This document shows, one piece after another, positions 6,378 through 9,924 of a DNA stretch of 9,924 bases (the first letter of the stretch is position 1; each line of letters starts with the position of its first letter). Where the stretch lies: positions 1 through 9,924 of the forward strand of contig JABZGO010000051.1 in NCBI GenBank assembly GCA_015259305.1, read 5' to 3'. The notes below the pieces were generated by a model. That model was not told the origin of the DNA. It saw only the letters and a program-made list of their open reading frames with translations, and made no database searches. The DNA comes from Alloprevotella tannerae. GTDB taxonomy: Bacteria > Bacteroidota > Bacteroidia > Bacteroidales > Bacteroidaceae. Made by a program: the position numbers and the translations under genes.

Positions 6378-6414
6378 AAAAGCGGCGCAACCTGAGGAGG
6401 TCGCGCCGCTTTTT
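6378..6414. terminator. Bidirectional intrinsic terminator for the beta-barrel operon and the TonB-dependent receptor
   Basis: AAAAGCGGCGC (6378-6388) pairs perfectly with GCGCCGCTTTT (6403-6413). An inner ACCT/AGGT stem and a GAGG loop sit inside one unpaired base on each side. The plus strand ends in five T and the minus strand in four, so it can work both ways. It lies 21 bp past the stop of the minus-strand receptor gene and is the clearest terminator in the window. Confidence 0.9.
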
Positions 6415-6434
6415 GGTCGTTGTGTTCGCAAGGC

Positions 6435-9400
6435 TTAGAAAGCGATGCGGAAGCCCAATTGCATGTGCCAACGGCTGGCGATGTCGCTCGGCGTGGGGTT
6501 AGCATTGGGGTTGTAAGTATAACTCGGCTCGGCTACGATGTTGCCGGCAGCGCCTGTCGTTACGATCTTGTTTACCATAATCGGGCTCACGTTGTAGGCA
6601 TTTCCGTAGGTCGTACCCCAACGCTTGTTGAGCATATTGGTGAAGTTGATTACGTCGAGCGTAAACTCGAGGCGCACGAGATTCTTCAAATGGATGCTCT
6701 GGCCGAAGTGGAGGTCGATGTTGTTTTCCCAATCGGTCATGCAAGAATTGCGCTCTGCGTATTGGCCGCGGTGAGTTCTTGCGTAGCTGTTGCCTTGAAT
6801 CCAGTCTTCAAAGAGTTGACGTGCTTGATCCGGCGTCGTAACGTTACCCTTCTTATCCGTAGACGCGATGAAATTCATTTTGCTTAACTCGTCCTTCGTC
6901 GGGATGTAGAGGAGGTTGTTTCCGCGCCAGCCGTCGCCATTGAAGTCGTCTTTCTCATTCATCGTGAGGCTGTAGCGTCCACCGGAAGTTCCGGTGTAGA
7001 CGATGCCAACTGATGTGCTCAACCAACCTTGACAGTATTTCGGTGAGTTGTAGTTGAGGCGCACCATAACGCGATGCGGGATGTCAAACTTCGAATAACC
7101 CATTTCGCCGGGGCCGTTCGTGTCGCGTGAGTAGTTGTATTTCCAGTTGGAATAAGCCACAGAGCTGGTTCCATCGTTGACACTTCTTGAGCGACCATAG
7201 GTATAGCTGGCTGCAACATCAAGACCGAAGTCGAAATATTTCTCAAGTTGTGCGCTCAAAGCGTAACTGTAGCCCTTGTTCGTGTTCTTGAGGTTGATGA
7301 TATTTTCGTAGGCGCTGGAGGCGTTGCTGTAGAAAGGCGCTGCACTTGCGTTTACGCCGGGAACAGCAAAGACTTCGCCGACTTTCGTCAAAGCTAAGTT
7401 TTCGAAGAATACGTTGTTCATCGTCTTGGAATAGATTCCCTCCAACTGCAACTTGACATTGCCGGGCAAAGTCTGCTCTACGGCGAGATTAGCACGGAAT
7501 ACTTGCGGGTATTTGAAGCTCTTTTGAACGACAGCAATCTCCGGCTTTTTCGTTGTGCCCGCCGTGATGACGTCTTGAATGGCTTGGTGGTAATTGGCCA
7601 TACCGGGGACGCTCGAAGAAATCGTCGTGCCCTTCTTCTCTACGCCGGTATTGGTGAACGCATTCGAGATCCAAACGAACGGAACGCGGCCGGTGAAGAT
7701 ACCCACACCACCGCGAATCAGCGTGCGGCGCGCTTGGTCAACATTCCAGTTGAAACCGAGGCGCGGAGACCACATTACGCGAGCATTCGGAACGTCGCCC
7801 GTGTGAACACCGAAGTGTTTTGAATCGGCATACGTGTTGAAGGCCGTGTTGACACTCGGACGGTTGAAGAACATAGGTATATCCACGCGCACGCCAAGCG
7901 TGAAGTTGAATTGCGAAGTCACGTTCCACTTATCCTGTGCATAGAATCCAAACTGTCCGGCGCTCATTGACGGTGCATAAATCAAGCTGCCGTTGACGCG
8001 GGGCGCAGTAGGATCCGTATATTGATAGAAGAACTTGTAGGGATTATCTTTCAAGAAATCGTCGAGCGTCTGGAAATACCACATACCGTTTGAGCCTTGG
8101 ATGAATGTGTTCTGAATGTGGTAGAACTCATTGTGCGTACCGAAGGTGAGGGTGTGGTTGCCAAGATACCAGGACAGGTTGTCTTCGAGCGAGTAAATGC
8201 GCTGGTAGAGCGCGTTTGCGCCGCTGGAAAATTCTGTGCCGATATTGACTTTCGTATTCGTCTTGCCGTCAGCGCCGGTTACGTTGGCGATCTCTACGGT
8301 CGGGCCTTGATAAGGCACTTCGCGGTGGTCCTTGACGATGCTTGCGCTGGCGCGGAGTTCGTTGTAGAGCGCGTCGGTGATGTGGCTGTTGAGCTCAGTT
8401 ACGAACGAGTGCGATTCGTTGGCGATGCGATATGCCGAATTGTTGAAGAAGAATGTCTTCGCGTTGACGCCATACGCGTCGCGGTAAGCCTCGTTATATT
8501 GATAGCGGAACGAGAGTTTGTTCGACTCGTCGATGTTCCAGTCCAAGCGGCCCAAGAAGCTGTTGCTTCGGCTATCTACGTCGCGCTGGCCAAAGCTTTC
8601 GCGGATGCCGGTAAGTGCGTAGTAGCGATCAGCGATTTGCTGTGCCGTGGCAGCAGAGATGTATTTGTCCGTATAACCAGGGTAAATGATTGAAGGATAG
8701 CTCGATTTCTTGTGCTCAAAGCTTACGAAATAGAAGAGTTTGTCCTTCGCGAAAGCACCGCCGAGCGTTGCGCCGAAGGTGCGTTCGTATTGTGTGGGCA
8801 GCTTGTTGTATTCGTGGTCGCGTGCAGCGCTATAGCGCCCATACATATTTTGATTATTGAAGAAGCCATAAGCCGAACCATGCGTCGTGTTCGTACCTTG
8901 CTTCGTCACGGCGTTGATGCCGCCGCCCGTAAATCCGCCTTGGCGCACATCATAAGGCGCAACGACAACTTGCACCTCTTGGATAGCGTCCATACTGATT
9001 GGGTTTGCACCGGATCCGCTTCCGTTTGTGCCGCCCGCCGACAAGCCGAAGACGTCGTTAGCTACGACGCCGTCGATGTTGAACGAGTTGTAGCGGTTGT
9101 TAGATCCCACGAAAGAGATGCCACCCGTCTTGCTCGAAATTGCCATCGGCGAGAATTTTACCACCTCCAAGATGTTGCGGTCGATGGTCGGCGTAGTGGT
9201 GATCTTCTGCAATGAGAAATTCTGCCCGGCGCCTGCATGGCTCTTCCCGACAGCCGTAACGACAGCCTCCGAAAGTTCGTTCTCGTTCGGCTTCAGTTGG
9301 AGATCGAAGGGCAACTGGTCGCCCAATTGCAAAAAGAGTTTGTCGACCGACTTCGTACCGTAGCCTAAGTAAGTTACCTGCACAGTATAGGGGCCGCCGG

Positions 9401-9620
9401 GGCGCATACCCTGAATCGTAAAGCGGCCGTCGGCGTTCGTCGTAGCCGTATAGCGCGTACCGCTCGGCGTATGAATGGCGCGAATGGTCGCACCGACAGC
9501 CGGTTGGCCGCTTTCATCAGTGATGAGGCCGCCAATAGCGGACGTCGTCACTTGAGCGTGCGCACAGACGGCAAAAGCCGGCGTCAGCGCAGCAAGGAAA
9601 AGTTTGTAATGATCTGCCAT
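6435..9620 (-). CDS. Oar-like TonB-dependent outer-membrane receptor with carboxypeptidase-regulatory-like N-terminal domain
   Basis: The 1061-residue protein begins with a signal peptide (residues 1-22, ending VCAHA before QVTTSA). Residues about 28-112 form a carboxypeptidase-regulatory-like beta-sandwich (GGLITDESGQPAVGATI ... NADGRFTIQGM). A plug domain at about 117-245 includes NSFNIDGVVANDVFG and GGGINAVTKQGTN. The rest is a large beta-barrel ending MQLGFRIAF, with the usual terminal phenylalanine. The plug wording (VVAPYDVRQGGFTGGGINAVTK) matches Oar/OmpA-related receptors rather than SusC, and no SusD-type gene is adjacent. TonB-dependent receptors import bulky ligands using TonB-ExbBD energy; some Oar proteins are linked to protein secretion or signalling. 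The ligand here is unknown. The ATG at 9620 has no strong Shine-Dalgarno site but gives a complete signal peptide. The gene appears monocistronic, with its own promoter-like element upstream and terminator downstream. Confidence 0.94.
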   Translation of the reverse strand: MADHYKLFLAALTPAFAVCAHAQVTTSAIGGLITDESGQPAVGATIRAIHTPSGTRYTATTNADGRFTIQGMRPGGPYTVQVTYLGYGTKSVDKLFLQLGDQLPFDLQLKPNENELSEAVVTAVGKSHAGAGQNFSLQKITTTPTIDRNILEVVKFSPMAISSKTGGISFVGSNNRYNSFNIDGVVANDVFGLSAGGTNGSGSGANPISMDAIQEVQVVVAPYDVRQGGFTGGGINAVTKQGTNTTHGSAYGFFNNQNMYGRYSAARDHEYNKLPTQYERTFGATLGGAFAKDKLFYFVSFEHKKSSYPSIIYPGYTDKYISAATAQQIADRYYALTGIRESFGQRDVDSRSNSFLGRLDWNIDESNKLSFRYQYNEAYRDAYGVNAKTFFFNNSAYRIANESHSFVTELNSHITDALYNELRASASIVKDHREVPYQGPTVEIANVTGADGKTNTKVNIGTEFSSGANALYQRIYSLEDNLSWYLGNHTLTFGTHNEFYHIQNTFIQGSNGMWYFQTLDDFLKDNPYKFFYQYTDPTAPRVNGSLIYAPSMSAGQFGFYAQDKWNVTSQFNFTLGVRVDIPMFFNRPSVNTAFNTYADSKHFGVHTGDVPNARVMWSPRLGFNWNVDQARRTLIRGGVGIFTGRVPFVWISNAFTNTGVEKKGTTISSSVPGMANYHQAIQDVITAGTTKKPEIAVVQKSFKYPQVFRANLAVEQTLPGNVKLQLEGIYSKTMNNVFFENLALTKVGEVFAVPGVNASAAPFYSNASSAYENIINLKNTNKGYSYALSAQLEKYFDFGLDVAASYTYGRSRSVNDGTSSVAYSNWKYNYSRDTNGPGEMGYSKFDIPHRVMVRLNYNSPKYCQGWLSTSVGIVYTGTSGGRYSLTMNEKDDFNGDGWRGNNLLYIPTKDELSKMNFIASTDKKGNVTTPDQARQLFEDWIQGNSYARTHRGQYAERNSCMTDWENNIDLHFGQSIHLKNLVRLEFTLDVINFTNMLNKRWGTTYGNAYNVSPIMVNKIVTTGAAGNIVAEPSYTYNPNANPTPSDIASRWHMQLGFRIAF

Positions 9621-9661
9621 AATACAGCAAGAATTTAGTTGTATGCTACAAATTGATGCTG

Positions 9662-9669
9662 CAAAATTA
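9662..9669 (-). promoter_or_regulatory. Bacteroidota -7 promoter element upstream of the TonB-dependent receptor
   Basis: On the minus strand this reads TAATTTTG, an exact TAnnTTTG match, 42 bp upstream of the receptor ATG in an AT-rich stretch. Transcription would begin near 9655, giving a leader of about 35 nt. A convincing TTTG -33 element at the usual spacing is not visible. Confidence 0.5.
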
Positions 9670-9737
9670 AAGTTTTACAACGTATTTCTCCACTACTTGC
9701 GGAAAAAACTTCCCGTACGTAAGGAAAACATACGCAA

Positions 9738-9766
9738 TAAGCCGCAAGCGGAGGGCCTGCGGCTTA
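9738..9766 (-). terminator. Hairpin downstream of the Hsp20 gene, likely terminator
   Basis: TAAGCCGCA (9738-9746) and TGCGGCTTA (9758-9766) are perfect reverse complements around an 11-base loop. It lies 28 bp past the Hsp20 stop on the minus strand. The following minus-strand bases are only moderately T-rich (TTATTG), so termination may be partial. It separates the Hsp20 gene from the receptor's promoter. Confidence 0.6.
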
Positions 9767-9794
9767 CTTTCAGGGGAATAAATCTTAAAAATAA

Positions 9795-9924
9795 TTATTT
9801 CACTTCGATCTGTTGCAGTGTCTCTTGCTTCTGCTCCGGCGTGAGTTTGGGAAGCGTAATGCGCAATACGCCGTTCTCTACGTTTGCGCCAATCTTTTGC
9901 TTGTCAACATCTTCGGGCAGGATC
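9795..9924 (-). CDS. Hsp20/alpha-crystallin family small heat-shock protein, C-terminal fragment at window edge
   Basis: Reverse-strand translation from the right edge gives 42 residues ending in VK and a TAA stop. The fragment begins ILPEDVDKQKIGANVENG, followed by VLRITLPK. This is the final strand region of an alpha-crystallin domain: the pattern LPxxVDxxKIxA, then ENGVLxITLPK, is characteristic of bacterial Hsp20 proteins. The tail (LTPEQKQETLQQIEVK) is charged and rather short, and I see no clear I-x-I/V anchoring motif other than the terminal IEV. These proteins are ATP-independent chaperones in the cytoplasm that hold unfolded proteins. The 5' two-thirds of the gene, including its start and promoter, lie outside the window. 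Confidence 0.88.
   Translation of the reverse strand, partial: ILPEDVDKQKIGANVENGVLRITLPKLTPEQKQETLQQIEVK

Noticed and set aside
8097..8693. 198-codon plus-strand open frame (and another at 8712-9215)
   Set aside because: Both are antisense to the TonB-dependent receptor and follow its codon pattern; no motif or ribosome-binding site supports them.
6435..9620. SusC-type glycan transporter
   Set aside because: No SusD gene is adjacent and the plug motifs match the Oar-like group instead.

Overview
The window looks like chromosomal DNA of a Bacteroidota (Bacteroidales) bacterium, perhaps Porphyromonas-like. The evidence is the protein families present: an Oar-type TonB-dependent receptor, a Bacteroidales-style ECF sigma/anti-sigma cluster, and thyA followed by folA. 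Two matches to the Bacteroidota promoter element TAnnTTTG and mostly weak Shine-Dalgarno sites agree with this. The genus is a guess; there is no rRNA or tRNA here to settle it.

Left part (1-2671, minus strand): a tight operon reading thyA, folA, then a secreted CpdB/UshA-type metallophosphatase that runs off the left edge. Gaps are 4 and 19 bp. ThyA makes dTMP and dihydrofolate, FolA recycles the folate, and the third protein probably frees nucleosides from nucleotides outside the cytoplasm. A divergent gene (2929-3309, plus) encodes a MmcQ/YjbR-family protein.

Middle (3310-6185, plus strand): a 517-bp gene-free stretch carries four tandem 22-bp repeat units with an internal inverted repeat. 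It is followed by a four-gene cluster: an ECF sigma factor, an overlapping single-pass membrane protein that looks like its anti-sigma factor, a small exported protein, and an exported outer-membrane beta-barrel protein. This is probably an envelope-sensing regulatory module of unknown signal and the least understood part of the window.

Right part (6186-9924): a convergent intergenic region holds three hairpins, including a very long one (about 26 bp of stem) and a convincing bidirectional terminator. The minus strand then carries a stand-alone 1061-residue Oar-like TonB-dependent receptor with its own promoter-like element. Upstream of it is the 3' end of an Hsp20-family small heat-shock protein gene, cut by the right edge.

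I see no CRISPR array, insertion sequence, phage gene or RNA gene that I can support.
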